Counted from the first letter of the stretch, positions 1-6,978 are shown. The stretch is 8,487 bases of DNA from CAZGRP01 sp964527995 (GCA_964527995.1 CAZGRP010000108.1:1-8487); one strand, 5' to 3'. Made by a program: numbers and translations. The notes: generated by a model not told the origin, from the letters alone.

Positions 1-159
1 ATCTTTGAAGGTTCTTGGGGACATCCCCCCTTAGGGAGGTGGCAGTGTGGAAAACTGTCGGTGGTTCTGGGCTGATCGGTTCCTGTTGATCCGCGGTACC
101 GCAACCCTGACGATCGCAAATTCAAGCAAGAAGAGTCAACAAAGCAGAATGGAGGCTTG
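1..159. other. Non-coding leader upstream of the operon
   Basis: No plausible gene is visible here on either strand. The stretch holds a G4-loop-C4 hairpin at 17-28 (GGGG, ACAT, CCCC), an adjacent competing CCC-TTA-GGG pairing at 28-36, and a perfect 10-base palindrome at 93-102 (GCGGTACCGC). It ends with a strong GGAGG ribosome binding site at 151-155 that serves the first operon gene. The hairpins are not followed by a T-tract, so I do not call a terminator. The operon promoter should lie here or just upstream of the window, but I see no clear promoter hexamers. Confidence 0.5.
93..102. promoter_or_regulatory. 10-bp perfect palindrome, possible operator
   Basis: GCGGTACCGC reads identically on both strands and lies about 58 bases before the ATG of the pentaheme cytochrome gene. 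The position would suit a regulator binding site for the operon. A 10-base palindrome in GC-rich DNA can arise by chance, and no second copy is seen in the window, so the functional call is weak. Confidence 0.15.
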
Positions 160-699
160 ATGTCCGGAAGGACGGGCAAATGGGTGGCAGCGCTCGTGAG
201 CGGAGTTGTGGTTTTCGCGTTGCTTTTCCTCTATTGGCAGAGGTTCTACGCGGCGGGTTACCCCGGTACTTTGCCGAAGTCACCAGAGCAGCCCATCGCG
301 TTCAGCCACAAGCTCCACGCCGGCAAGTATCAGATCGACTGCCTCTATTGCCATAGTCGTGCAGAGAAGACACCCGTCGCCGGCGTGCCCAGCGTCAAGA
401 AATGCCAGCAGTGCCACGCCGCTCAGGCGGAAGGCGGTTTTGACGCCGAGGCATCGCGAATCGCCGAGTTCTGGCAGCAGAAGAAGGCGATCCCCTGGAT
501 TCGCGTGCATGAGTTGCCCGACCACGTCTACTTCAGCCATCGGGTGCACCTGGCCGAGGGGGTCGACTGCACCACCTGCCACGGGGACGTAACTCAAATG
601 CAGCGTATCCGCCGTGTTCGCAGCCTGAATATGGGCTGGTGTGTGGACTGTCACCGAGAGCGAAAGGTGTCGGTGGATTGTGCGACATGCCACAAGTGA
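160..699 (+). CDS. actA: Membrane-anchored pentaheme cytochrome c, ActA/QrcA-like (cytochrome c7 type)
   Basis: This is the multiheme electron-transfer subunit of an ACIII/Qrc-type quinone oxidoreductase, facing the periplasm. The 179-residue protein has one N-terminal hydrophobic segment (about residues 8-26), probably kept as a membrane anchor because no cleavage site follows. It carries five heme c motifs: CLYCH 61-65, CQQCH 82-86, CTTCH 137-141, CVDCH 161-165 and CATCH 174-178, the last only one residue from the C-terminus. The pairs H50/H53 (HKLH) and H127/H130 (HRVH) are likely distal heme ligands, as in cytochrome c7/c3 folds. Five hemes is the number known for ACIII ActA, whereas the Qrc cytochrome subunit has six. 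I chose ATG at 160, four bases after GGAGG (151-155); an in-frame TTG at 157 would add one residue. It is the first gene of the operon, 36 bases before the next. The function follows from motifs and context. Confidence 0.9.
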   Translation: MSGRTGKWVAALVSGVVVFALLFLYWQRFYAAGYPGTLPKSPEQPIAFSHKLHAGKYQIDCLYCHSRAEKTPVAGVPSVKKCQQCHAAQAEGGFDAEASRIAEFWQQKKAIPWIRVHELPDHVYFSHRVHLAEGVDCTTCHGDVTQMQRIRRVRSLNMGWCVDCHRERKVSVDCATCHK

Positions 700-735
700 A
701 GGGGCTTCAGATTGCGGGGAAATGGATGAGGGAGC

Positions 736-3027
736 ATGGATCGAAGGACTTTCTTTAAACTGACAGGGCTGGCAGGCGCTACCGCGGCCGCAGCCGGCTG
801 CAGCGACCATAAGGATCCGCTGAAACTCCTGTACTCGCAGGTCGTGCCGGAGGAGATCGTACCTTTGGGCGAGGATGCCTGGTTTGCCACCCAGTGCCAG
901 GAGTGCCAGGCCGGCTGCAGTGTCTTGGTCCGCGTCGTCGAGGGGCGTGCGAAGAAGATCGAGGGCAATCCGCTGTTTCCGGTCAATCGAGGAAAGACAT
1001 GCGCGCGCGGCCAGGCGGCGTTGCAGGGCCTCTACAACCCAGACCGCTGGAAAGCCCCAAAGCGCCGAAAAGCAGACGGCACCCTGGAAACCGTGGAGTG
1101 GGAGGCGGCCCTGGCGGAAGCTGCCAGCACCCTGAATCGGTTGAGGGAGAAGGGTCAAAGGCTGCTGATCGTGACACCTCCGCTGACGGGGCATCTTTTT
1201 CTCATTTTTCGGCTCTTTGTTCGCGGATTCGGTTCCGCCGACTGGGTGCGCTGGGCGCCCTTCGAGGACACGGTGCTGCGAAGTGCGACGAAAGAGAACC
1301 TGGGTCTGCAGAGGCTTCCGATCTACCGTTTGGCCGAAGCCGACCTGATCTTGTCCTTCGGCGCCGACTTTCTTGCTACCGAGCTTTCGCCTGTCTACTA
1401 TGGGAACCAGTATGGCCGCTTCCGCCGCGGCGAAATAGGGAACGGCCGTCGCGGGCGCTGGCTGCGCGGCGTCTGGTACCACTTCGAGCCGCGATTGTCG
1501 GTGACCGGCTCAAACGCCGACCGCTGGATCCCGGTCGAGCCTGGTTTCGAAGGAATTGTGGCCCTGGCGCTGGTTGGCCTCCTGCTGGACCACCCGGGCC
1601 TGCGGCTGAGCGGCGCGGCCCGGCGGCGCTGGCGCCAGAAAGTCCCGGCGGTCTCGGTAGCCGAGGCAGAAAAGCATCTCGATGTCCGGGGCAGCTTTCT
1701 CGAGCAACTGGCCGAGAGACTTCTGCAAGCCCGGAGGCCCGTGGTCATTGGGGGCGGCGCCGCAGCGGGCACGCAAACGGGCTCGGCCAACCTGTGGGCC
1801 ATTTATGCCCTGCAGGCCGTGCTTCAAAGCGCCGGCGCCGACATTCCGCTGCAGGCCAACCCGCCTTCGCCGCTGAAGGCGCTGGAAACGTTCCGCCTGA
1901 ACGGCGACGGCACCGAACTTGAGGACGCCGAGAGCGGCTTCCGTCGCCTGGAGCAGGCCGGTAAGGCGATTTTGGCGGGCCGAGAGCCAAGCTACGGCGC
2001 CATCCTGGTCTGGGGACTGGATCTGTCGCACGCATTGCCCGGTGGATCGTCCCTTCTGAAAGCGTTCGAGAAGATTCCGGCAAGAATCGTGGCCAGTCCA
2101 TTCCCGAATGATACCTGCGAGAAGGCGACTCTCATTCTGCCTGCCAGTACACCGCTGGAAGCCTGGGGGGACGGTGTCCCCGATCCCGGACCAGGCGTGT
2201 CGGCCTGGGCCCTCAGTCAGCCAGCCGCGATGCCGTTGTACGACACCCGATCACCCGGTGACCTGTTGCTCGACCTGGCGAAGCGGCTGCCAGGAAAACT
2301 GGCGGAGATGTTGCCATGGAAGGACACGGCGCAGGCCCTGGACGATTCGCTGTTCAAACTCCACGACCGTTTCGCATCTCAGACCGGTGTGGAAAAGTAT
2401 GACGAGTTCTTCAATGGCATCGTGGCACGCGGAGGGTGGTATCGGAGGCCGGATTCGGACGAATTCGTGCCGCTCGCGAACCGGGTAGAGACTGTTTCGA
2501 GGTGGCTCGTTCCGGCGCCGCCGGCCGCCATCCGGCCGACATTCGCGGGTGAGCAAGGGAGCTACCCTTTCTATTTGCTGCCGTACCCATCGCTGTCGCT
2601 ACTGTCGGGGGATGGCGCCAATCGACCCTGGCTGCAGGAACTCGGCGACCCATTGACCAGTGTGGTTTGGGGAACCTGGGCGGAAGTGAACCCGACCACA
2701 GCGGGCGATTTGGGGCTTGAAGATGGGGACGAAGTACGGCTCGAAACACCCCACGGTTCGCTGACCGTTCCGGTTTACATCTACCCGGGTGTGCGGCCCG
2801 ATACCATCGCCGTGCCCGCGGGTGGAGGACATCGGGCGTATGGGCGTTACGCCAGGAATCGTGGGGCCAACGTCATGGCACTTCTGCCTGCAACTGAGGA
2901 AACACACACCGGGGCCCTTGCCTGGGTGTCGACCCGAGTCAGGGTGGTACCCACGGGCCGAAAGGGGAAGCTGGTGAAACAGGAGGGCAGCGGACGATGG
3001 CTCGAGGGGAGTGAATTCCCGGTGTGA
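736..3027 (+). CDS. Tat-exported molybdopterin-oxidoreductase-fold subunit, ActB1/QrcB-like, with N-terminal [4Fe-4S] motif
   Basis: This 763-residue protein is the large catalytic-fold subunit of a CISM-type complex. It starts with a twin-arginine signal (RRTFFK, residues 3-8) followed by a lipobox-like AAGC at 19-22, so it may be a Tat-exported lipoprotein. Next is a canonical Mo-enzyme N-terminal iron-sulfur site: C54-x2-C57-x3-C61-x27-C89, followed by ARG and a YNPDR segment. The ADLILSFGADFL motif at 202-213 is typical of ActB1-like proteins, and a C-terminal MGD-binding-like domain spans about 611-735. The only other cysteine is C461, which is not where a Mo ligand sits, so the usual Cys or Sec ligand is absent. 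In ACIII this domain is fused to the iron-sulfur domain and carries no cofactor; here it is a separate gene with the cluster motif intact. The start is fixed by the Tat motif; GAGG at 728-731 gives a short spacing of four bases. A true molybdoenzyme with a Ser or Asp ligand remains possible. Confidence 0.92.
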   Translation: MDRRTFFKLTGLAGATAAAAGCSDHKDPLKLLYSQVVPEEIVPLGEDAWFATQCQECQAGCSVLVRVVEGRAKKIEGNPLFPVNRGKTCARGQAALQGLYNPDRWKAPKRRKADGTLETVEWEAALAEAASTLNRLREKGQRLLIVTPPLTGHLFLIFRLFVRGFGSADWVRWAPFEDTVLRSATKENLGLQRLPIYRLAEADLILSFGADFLATELSPVYYGNQYGRFRRGEIGNGRRGRWLRGVWYHFEPRLSVTGSNADRWIPVEPGFEGIVALALVGLLLDHPGLRLSGAARRRWRQKVPAVSVAEAEKHLDVRGSFLEQLAERLLQARRPVVIGGGAAAGTQTGSANLWAIYALQAVLQSAGADIPLQANPPSPLKALETFRLNGDGTELEDAESGFRRLEQAGKAILAGREPSYGAILVWGLDLSHALPGGSSLLKAFEKIPARIVASPFPNDTCEKATLILPASTPLEAWGDGVPDPGPGVSAWALSQPAAMPLYDTRSPGDLLLDLAKRLPGKLAEMLPWKDTAQALDDSLFKLHDRFASQTGVEKYDEFFNGIVARGGWYRRPDSDEFVPLANRVETVSRWLVPAPPAAIRPTFAGEQGSYPFYLLPYPSLSLLSGDGANRPWLQELGDPLTSVVWGTWAEVNPTTAGDLGLEDGDEVRLETPHGSLTVPVYIYPGVRPDTIAVPAGGGHRAYGRYARNRGANVMALLPATEETHTGALAWVSTRVRVVPTGRKGKLVKQEGSGRWLEGSEFPV

Positions 3028-3087
3028 CCCGGGTCGGCTGCAGGGAGTTCCGTACAGAAGGTAAAGAACAAACGAGGTGGTGGGATC

Positions 3088-3594
3088 ATGATGCGTAAGC
3101 CTGTTATTCTACTCATTCTGGCTGTGCCGTTGCTGGCCTTTTCGCAGTCAGCGCCGGCACAACAGTCCAAGGTGGATGTCCGCAAGCTGGCGGACGACAT
3201 CATCTGCACTTGTGGATGCGGCGCGACCGTGACCAATTGTCAGAATTCAATGACGTGCGAAGACGCCGTCAGGCTCAAGGCCGAGCTGAGGGAGATGGCC
3301 GACCAGGGAATGACACGAGATCAGATCCTGGCCAGCATGGCGCAGAAGTACGGCGAGACGGTCCTGGCCGCCCCCACCAAACGCGGCTTCAATCTGACCG
3401 CCTGGGTGATGCCTTTTGCGGCGATGTTCGCTGGCGGCCTGGTGGTTTTCGTCGTCGTGCGAAAATGGACGCGGAGAGAGGCGACGGAAGCTGGCCCGGC
3501 TACCGACCAGCCGACAGAGGCGCCTCAGCCGGCTAATCTCGACCCCGACCTGGATCGGCGCATCGAGCGCGAGCTGCAGGACCTGGAAGACTGA
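3088..3594 (+). CDS. ccmH: CcmH-like cytochrome c maturation protein with Cys-rich CxCxC motif
   Basis: This 168-residue protein resembles the CcmH/CycL/NrfF family, which handles the apocytochrome CXXCH thiols during heme c attachment. It has an N-terminal signal peptide (about residues 5-24, ending near APAQ), then a compact helical domain with C40, C42, C44, C51 and C57. A DQILASMAQKYGETVLAAP segment (78-96) matches the family signature of an acidic/amide-Ile helix followed by a [KR]YG-x-x-VL stretch. One transmembrane helix (about 106-124) and a polar, Pro-rich C-terminal tail complete it. The topology (signal, three-helix domain, TM) fits CcmH. Canonical CcmH has LRCxxC; here the core is CTCGC, so the redox chemistry may differ. 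A good GAGGTGG site at 3074-3080, seven bases upstream, supports ATG 3088; the next codon is also ATG. It lies between the two halves of what is one fused actB gene in ACIII, 60 bases after the first and 45 before the second. It probably serves maturation of the six c-hemes encoded here. Confidence 0.8.
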   Translation: MMRKPVILLILAVPLLAFSQSAPAQQSKVDVRKLADDIICTCGCGATVTNCQNSMTCEDAVRLKAELREMADQGMTRDQILASMAQKYGETVLAAPTKRGFNLTAWVMPFAAMFAGGLVVFVVVRKWTRREATEAGPATDQPTEAPQPANLDPDLDRRIERELQDLED

Positions 3595-3639
3595 AGGCCA
3601 GTCAACTGAACTGTAGGAGTGTGACATTTCGAGGCGAGA

Positions 3640-4371
3640 ATGCCAGAGAGCGAGCGCGATAAGGTAGAGAAGAAGTTCCGCCATCGCTGGGGCATGGCGG
3701 TGGATGTGGATCGCTGCACGGGGTGCAAGGCATGCGAGGTGGCTTGCGCCGCTGAAAACAACGTACCCTTCGTTGGTGAGGACGAGGTTGCCAAGGGTCG
3801 CGACCACAAGTGGATCCGTGTGGAGCGATACTGGGAAGGCGAATACCCAGACCTTCGGGTGCGCTACCTGCCGGTGCTGTGCCAGCAGTGCGAGCATGCC
3901 CCTTGCGAGCCGGTCTGCCCGGTCTATGCCACCTACCACGGCCGAGACCACCTCAACGTCCAGGTCTACAACCGCTGTGTAGGCACGCGCTATTGCGCCA
4001 ACAACTGCCCGTACAATGCTCGATACTTCAACTGGTTCAAGCCGGACTGGCCGGCGCCGCTGGAGCAGCAACTCAATCCGGACGTGACGGTACGTGGCGC
4101 CGGTGTGATGGAGAAATGCAGTTTCTGCATTCAGCGCATCCGCCGGGTGGAAGAAGCAGCCGAGCTCGAGGGCCGTGAGGTCGCCGACGGGGAGCTTCAG
4201 CCGGCATGCGTTCAATCATGCCCCACCGATGCTCTGGTTTTCGGCGATCTCGACAACCCGCAGAGCCTGGTTTCGAAGCTGAGTCGCGGCGCCCGGAGGC
4301 AACGCTTGCTCGAAGACCTCGGCACCGGGCCGAAAGTGGTCTATCTCAAAAAGGGCGAGGAGGTGTTCTAG
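3640..4371 (+). CDS. Four-cluster ferredoxin-type iron-sulfur subunit, ActB2/QrcC/PsrB-like
   Basis: This is the electron wire of the complex, 243 residues. Four cysteine groups are visible: CTGCKACEVAC (26-36), CQQCEHAPCEPVCP (81-94), CVGTRYCANNCP (113-124), and C160/C163 paired with C190/C194 (CVQSCP). In the third group the second cysteine expected in PsrB-type proteins (CxGCxxC) is T116. That is the ACIII/Qrc pattern, which gives three [4Fe-4S] and one [3Fe-4S] cluster. The RYFNW segment (128-132) and the C-terminal RLLEDLGTGPKVVYL stretch are also typical of the ActB2 domain. There is no signal peptide, so export probably depends on the Tat signal of the molybdopterin-fold partner (hitchhiker mechanism, as for other CISM iron-sulfur subunits). 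GAGG at 3631-3634 with five-base spacing supports ATG 3640. The stop codon abuts the next ATG, implying translational coupling to the NrfD gene. Confidence 0.95.
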   Translation: MPESERDKVEKKFRHRWGMAVDVDRCTGCKACEVACAAENNVPFVGEDEVAKGRDHKWIRVERYWEGEYPDLRVRYLPVLCQQCEHAPCEPVCPVYATYHGRDHLNVQVYNRCVGTRYCANNCPYNARYFNWFKPDWPAPLEQQLNPDVTVRGAGVMEKCSFCIQRIRRVEEAAELEGREVADGELQPACVQSCPTDALVFGDLDNPQSLVSKLSRGARRQRLLEDLGTGPKVVYLKKGEEVF

Positions 4372-5796
4372 ATGGCCGTGCAGAAGCTCACCCTCCAGCA
4401 GCGCGACGCCCGCATCAATGCCGACATCCTGCGCACCATCACCGAGACCGGCTGGCGTTACCGCGCCACCATGGTGGTCCTCGGTCTGATCGTCCTCAAT
4501 GGCGCCTTCGCCTGGGCCTACCAGATCCGCCTGGGCATGGGAGTGGCTGGCATTCGCCGCCCCGTTTTCTGGGGTCTCTATATCGCCAGCTTCGTCTTCT
4601 GGATCGGTATGAGCCACTCGGGCACCATGATCTCGGCCATCCTTCGGTTGACGCACGCCAACTGGCGTCTGCCGATCACCAGGGGCGCCGAGGCAATGAC
4701 GCTGATTTCGTTGATGGTGGCCGGTCTCTTTCCCCTCATCCACCTGGGGCGGAGCTGGCTCTTCTACTGGCTCATACCTTTGCCAACGGGGCGTGGTTTG
4801 TGGCCCAACTTTCGCTCGCCGCTGCTCTGGGACGCCACGGCGATCTTCGCCTACGTGACTGGGAGCACGGTCTTTCTGTACGTGGCCCTCATTCCCGATC
4901 TCGGCTTTCTGCGCAGCAAGTTCCAGGGCTGGCGCCGGCGACTGTACGGCCTGCTGTCGCTCGGCTGGCAGGGCACAGACCACGAATGGCGCTGGCTGGA
5001 GCGTGGCATGCTGATCATGGCCGTGGTCATCATCCCCGTGGCCGTCTCGGTGCATTCGATCGTGTCGTGGGATTTCGGCATGAGCCTGGTGCCCGGCTGG
5101 CATACGACCATCTTCGCGCCGTATTTCGTGCTTGGAGCCATTTTCTCGGGCACGGCTGCGGTCATCACCATTCTGGCCCTGTTACGATGGAGCTTCCGGC
5201 TCGAATCATACCTGACGCCCTATCATTTCAACCAGCTCGGCAAGCTGTTGTTGGCCTTGTCGCTGCTCTGGTTCTATTTCAACTTTGCGGAGTTCCTGAC
5301 CATTTGGTATGGCCATCAGCCGATGGAAATGCAGGCCTACATGAGCCGCTTCCATCCGCCCTTTTCGACCATGTTTTATGTGATGATGGTGTGCGGCTTT
5401 GTGGCGCCCGTCATCTATCTCTCGGTGCCTAGATGGCGTCGTTGGATCCCCGGCATCTTTGTTCTGTCATTGCTGATCAACGTGGCGATGTATATCGAAC
5501 GCGTGCTCATCATTGTGCCTTCACTGGTGAATGCGCGTTTCCCTTTTGCCTGGCAGCAGTATAAGCCCACGTGGGTGGAGATCTCGATTGTGGCCGGGTC
5601 TTTCGGGCTGTTCGCGATGATGTACATGGGCTTCGTCAAACTGTTTCCGGTGATCTCGCTCTGGGAATATAAGCACGGCCTGTTGCATCGCTCAACCAAA
5701 CGGCTGGCCGGAAAGCTGTTTCCTGCGTATCTGGCGCCCTATGCCAGCGACGATCACGATTCCTCTCTCGTCGTTGAAGAAACCGAGGAGCGCTGA
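4372..5796 (+). CDS. actC: NrfD-type integral membrane quinone-site subunit, ActC/QrcD-like
   Basis: This 474-residue polytopic membrane protein has about ten hydrophobic helices (first near residues 32-51, last near 400-425). It belongs to the NrfD/PsrC family, which binds quinone near the periplasmic iron-sulfur subunit and, in ACIII and Qrc, is linked to proton translocation. ActC-type signatures are present: FVFWIGMSHSGTMISAIL in helix 2 (about 74-91, with H82), and SVHSIVSWDF plus PGWHTTIFAPYF in the helix 5-6 region (227-253). The length suits ten-helix ACIII-type NrfD proteins rather than the shorter eight-helix NrfD. The ATG follows the preceding stop with no gap, and GAGGAGG at 4357-4363 lies inside the end of the upstream gene. 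Only one NrfD-type gene is present; ACIII usually has a second (ActF), which is absent from the operon. Confidence 0.95.
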   Translation: MAVQKLTLQQRDARINADILRTITETGWRYRATMVVLGLIVLNGAFAWAYQIRLGMGVAGIRRPVFWGLYIASFVFWIGMSHSGTMISAILRLTHANWRLPITRGAEAMTLISLMVAGLFPLIHLGRSWLFYWLIPLPTGRGLWPNFRSPLLWDATAIFAYVTGSTVFLYVALIPDLGFLRSKFQGWRRRLYGLLSLGWQGTDHEWRWLERGMLIMAVVIIPVAVSVHSIVSWDFGMSLVPGWHTTIFAPYFVLGAIFSGTAAVITILALLRWSFRLESYLTPYHFNQLGKLLLALSLLWFYFNFAEFLTIWYGHQPMEMQAYMSRFHPPFSTMFYVMMVCGFVAPVIYLSVPRWRRWIPGIFVLSLLINVAMYIERVLIIVPSLVNARFPFAWQQYKPTWVEISIVAGSFGLFAMMYMGFVKLFPVISLWEYKHGLLHRSTKRLAGKLFPAYLAPYASDDHDSSLVVEETEER

Positions 5797-5799
5797 GTC

Positions 5800-6324
5800 A
5801 TGCCGTCTGCCCACTCCAAGCTGTTTGCACTTTTTCAGGATTCCGAACTTGCTGCCGAAGCGATCAATCATTTGCGATCGGTCGGTGTGTCTCAAGAAGA
5901 CGTCCAAGTCGTGAGCGGCGTGCCCTTCCCGGAGGACACCTTCCGGGAGCATCCGCCAGGGGTGCCGTTGCAGTGGGTGACCCTCGCGGGAGGCTTCCTC
6001 GGTGTGGTTGCGGGGCTGCTTCTGGCTGGCGGCACGGCGATGTTGTACAAGATCCTCACGGGCCACATGGACGTCGTGGCGCCTCCTCCGGTGGGCATCA
6101 TTACGTACGAGGTGATGATGCTGGGCGCGATCGTGTTCACGATCGTCGGGCTGTTCCTGGGGTTGCAGAAGGGTCGCCCCCGGCTCGACGAGCCAAGGCT
6201 TGGTGAAGGTTTCATCGGAGTCCTCGTTCCGGCGGCGACGAAGGAAAGCGAGACGGCCATCGAGGCAGTCCTTCAGGAGAGCGAGGCGGTGGAAGTGCGG
6301 CGACTGGCAGAGGAGGAGCTATGA
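5800..6324 (+). CDS. actD: DUF3341 two-helix membrane protein, ActD-like
   Basis: The 174-residue protein matches ActD of ACIII (DUF3341). It has a small soluble N-terminal alpha/beta domain beginning KLFALFQDSELAAEAINHLR (7-26) with a VSGVPFPED turn (38-46), corresponding to the conserved Pro-Phe-Pro segment of the family. Two transmembrane helices follow (about 60-84 and 100-122), then a polar C-terminal region ending in Glu/Arg-rich sequence. ActD has no cofactor; in ACIII its helices pack beside the NrfD-type subunit and it is thought to be structural. GAGGAG at 5785-5790 with nine-base spacing supports the ATG, which follows the NrfD stop by three bases. The stop overlaps the start of the next gene (ATGA). 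Its presence separates this cluster from Psr/Nrf-type systems and from the four-subunit Qrc complex, and ties it to ACIII. Confidence 0.88.
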   Translation: MPSAHSKLFALFQDSELAAEAINHLRSVGVSQEDVQVVSGVPFPEDTFREHPPGVPLQWVTLAGGFLGVVAGLLLAGGTAMLYKILTGHMDVVAPPPVGIITYEVMMLGAIVFTIVGLFLGLQKGRPRLDEPRLGEGFIGVLVPAATKESETAIEAVLQESEAVEVRRLAEEEL

Positions 6325-6833
6325 GGCGAATGTCGACCCTGAGCCTTGGACTGGCAGTGCTTGCCTTGTGGGCCGGCATCGGCTGCGAGTCGACGCAGAT
6401 GCGCCAGCAGCCGGCGGTCAAGTGGCAGTCGGCCCCGGCGCCGGCAAGGGATGCCTGGAATGTGCCGTTCGGGGGTAAGGAGCCGTCCTACCGCAGGGTC
6501 AAGGGTGCGGAGCTGTCGAACCCGTTGCCGGCCGACGCTGCCATCGTGAAGCTCGGGCAAAGGCTCTTTCAGCGTAATTGCGATTTCTGTCACGGCTCGA
6601 ACGGCAAGGGCGATGGCCCTGTGGCGGAGAAGCTTTTCCCCGTACCCAAGGACCTGACCTCCGAGCGCGTCCAGCGGCTCAACGATGGCGACATCTTTCT
6701 GGCCATCACTCGCGGCGAAGGGACGATGCCGTCGTTCCGCACCGACCTGACACCTAGAGAACGTTGGACGCTGGTGCGCTACATTCGCGCCGCATTCGGC
6801 GGGAAAAAGCCCGTCCCAGGGGCGGACGATTGA
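6321..6833 (+). CDS. actE: Monoheme cytochrome c, ActE-like, probable lipoprotein
   Basis: This 170-residue periplasmic class I cytochrome c is the likely electron exit or entry point of the complex. It has an N-terminal hydrophobic segment (about residues 7-21) ending in GIGC at 19-22, an atypical lipobox (Gly at -3), so lipidation is probable but not certain. The heme motif is CDFCH (87-91), followed by GSNGKGDGP, and the axial methionine is M136 in GTMPSF. The C-terminal helix (RWTLVRYIRAAFG) is typical of the fold. A short linker with WNVPFG and LSNPLP precedes the heme domain, as in ActE proteins. The start overlaps the preceding stop by four bases (ATGA); AGGAGG at 6311-6316 sits four bases upstream. 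ATG at 6330 is an alternative start that would remove three residues. It is the last gene of the operon; no terminal oxidase gene follows. Confidence 0.88.
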   Translation: MRRMSTLSLGLAVLALWAGIGCESTQMRQQPAVKWQSAPAPARDAWNVPFGGKEPSYRRVKGAELSNPLPADAAIVKLGQRLFQRNCDFCHGSNGKGDGPVAEKLFPVPKDLTSERVQRLNDGDIFLAITRGEGTMPSFRTDLTPRERWTLVRYIRAAFGGKKPVPGADD

Positions 6834-6863
6834 CGGGGCCCTGCTGCCACACTCAAGACCAGA

Positions 6864-6929
6864 CAGCCACGGATACGCATGTTTGCTGATGGCTCTGAGG
6901 CCATGCCAGCCCACACCTACCCGTGGCTG
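6864..6929. repeat. Inverted repeat with nested hairpin between convergent genes
   Basis: CAGCCACGG (6864-6872) and CCGTGGCTG (6921-6929) are perfect 9-base inverted repeats. Between them lies a nested hairpin with ATGGC (6889-6893) and GCCAT (6900-6904) around a six-base loop. The structure sits 30 bases after the cytochrome stop and 74 bases beyond the stop of the opposing gene, where a bidirectional terminator would be expected. Neither strand has a T-tract after the stem, so classical Rho-independent termination is not supported. A factor-dependent or structure-only 3' end is possible. Confidence 0.35.
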
Positions 6930-6978
6930 ATTCCGGACCTCCTCGATGGGAAGCGAAGCCATCGCCAGCCTGAGACGA

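Noticed and set aside
86..114. Possible sigma70-like promoter: TTGATC at 86-91 and GACGAT at 109-114 with 17-base spacing
   Set aside because: The -35 matches at four of six positions and the -10 at only three, which is expected by chance. FCB bacteria also often use a different promoter consensus.
280..1482. Long open frame on the minus strand across the first two operon genes
   Set aside because: It covers the antisense of the heme motifs and the Tat signal/cluster region of two well-supported genes and has no domain of its own.
3026..3035. Palindrome GACCCGGGTC overlapping the stop of the Mo-fold gene
   Set aside because: A 10-base GC palindrome without a loop or T-tract is not a terminator, and the next operon gene follows after 60 bases with its own good ribosome binding site.
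4206..5432. Long alternative-frame open stretch over the iron-sulfur and NrfD genes
   Set aside because: The translation is low-complexity, rich in Arg, His and Pro, and lies out of frame with strongly conserved ActB2 and ActC motifs.
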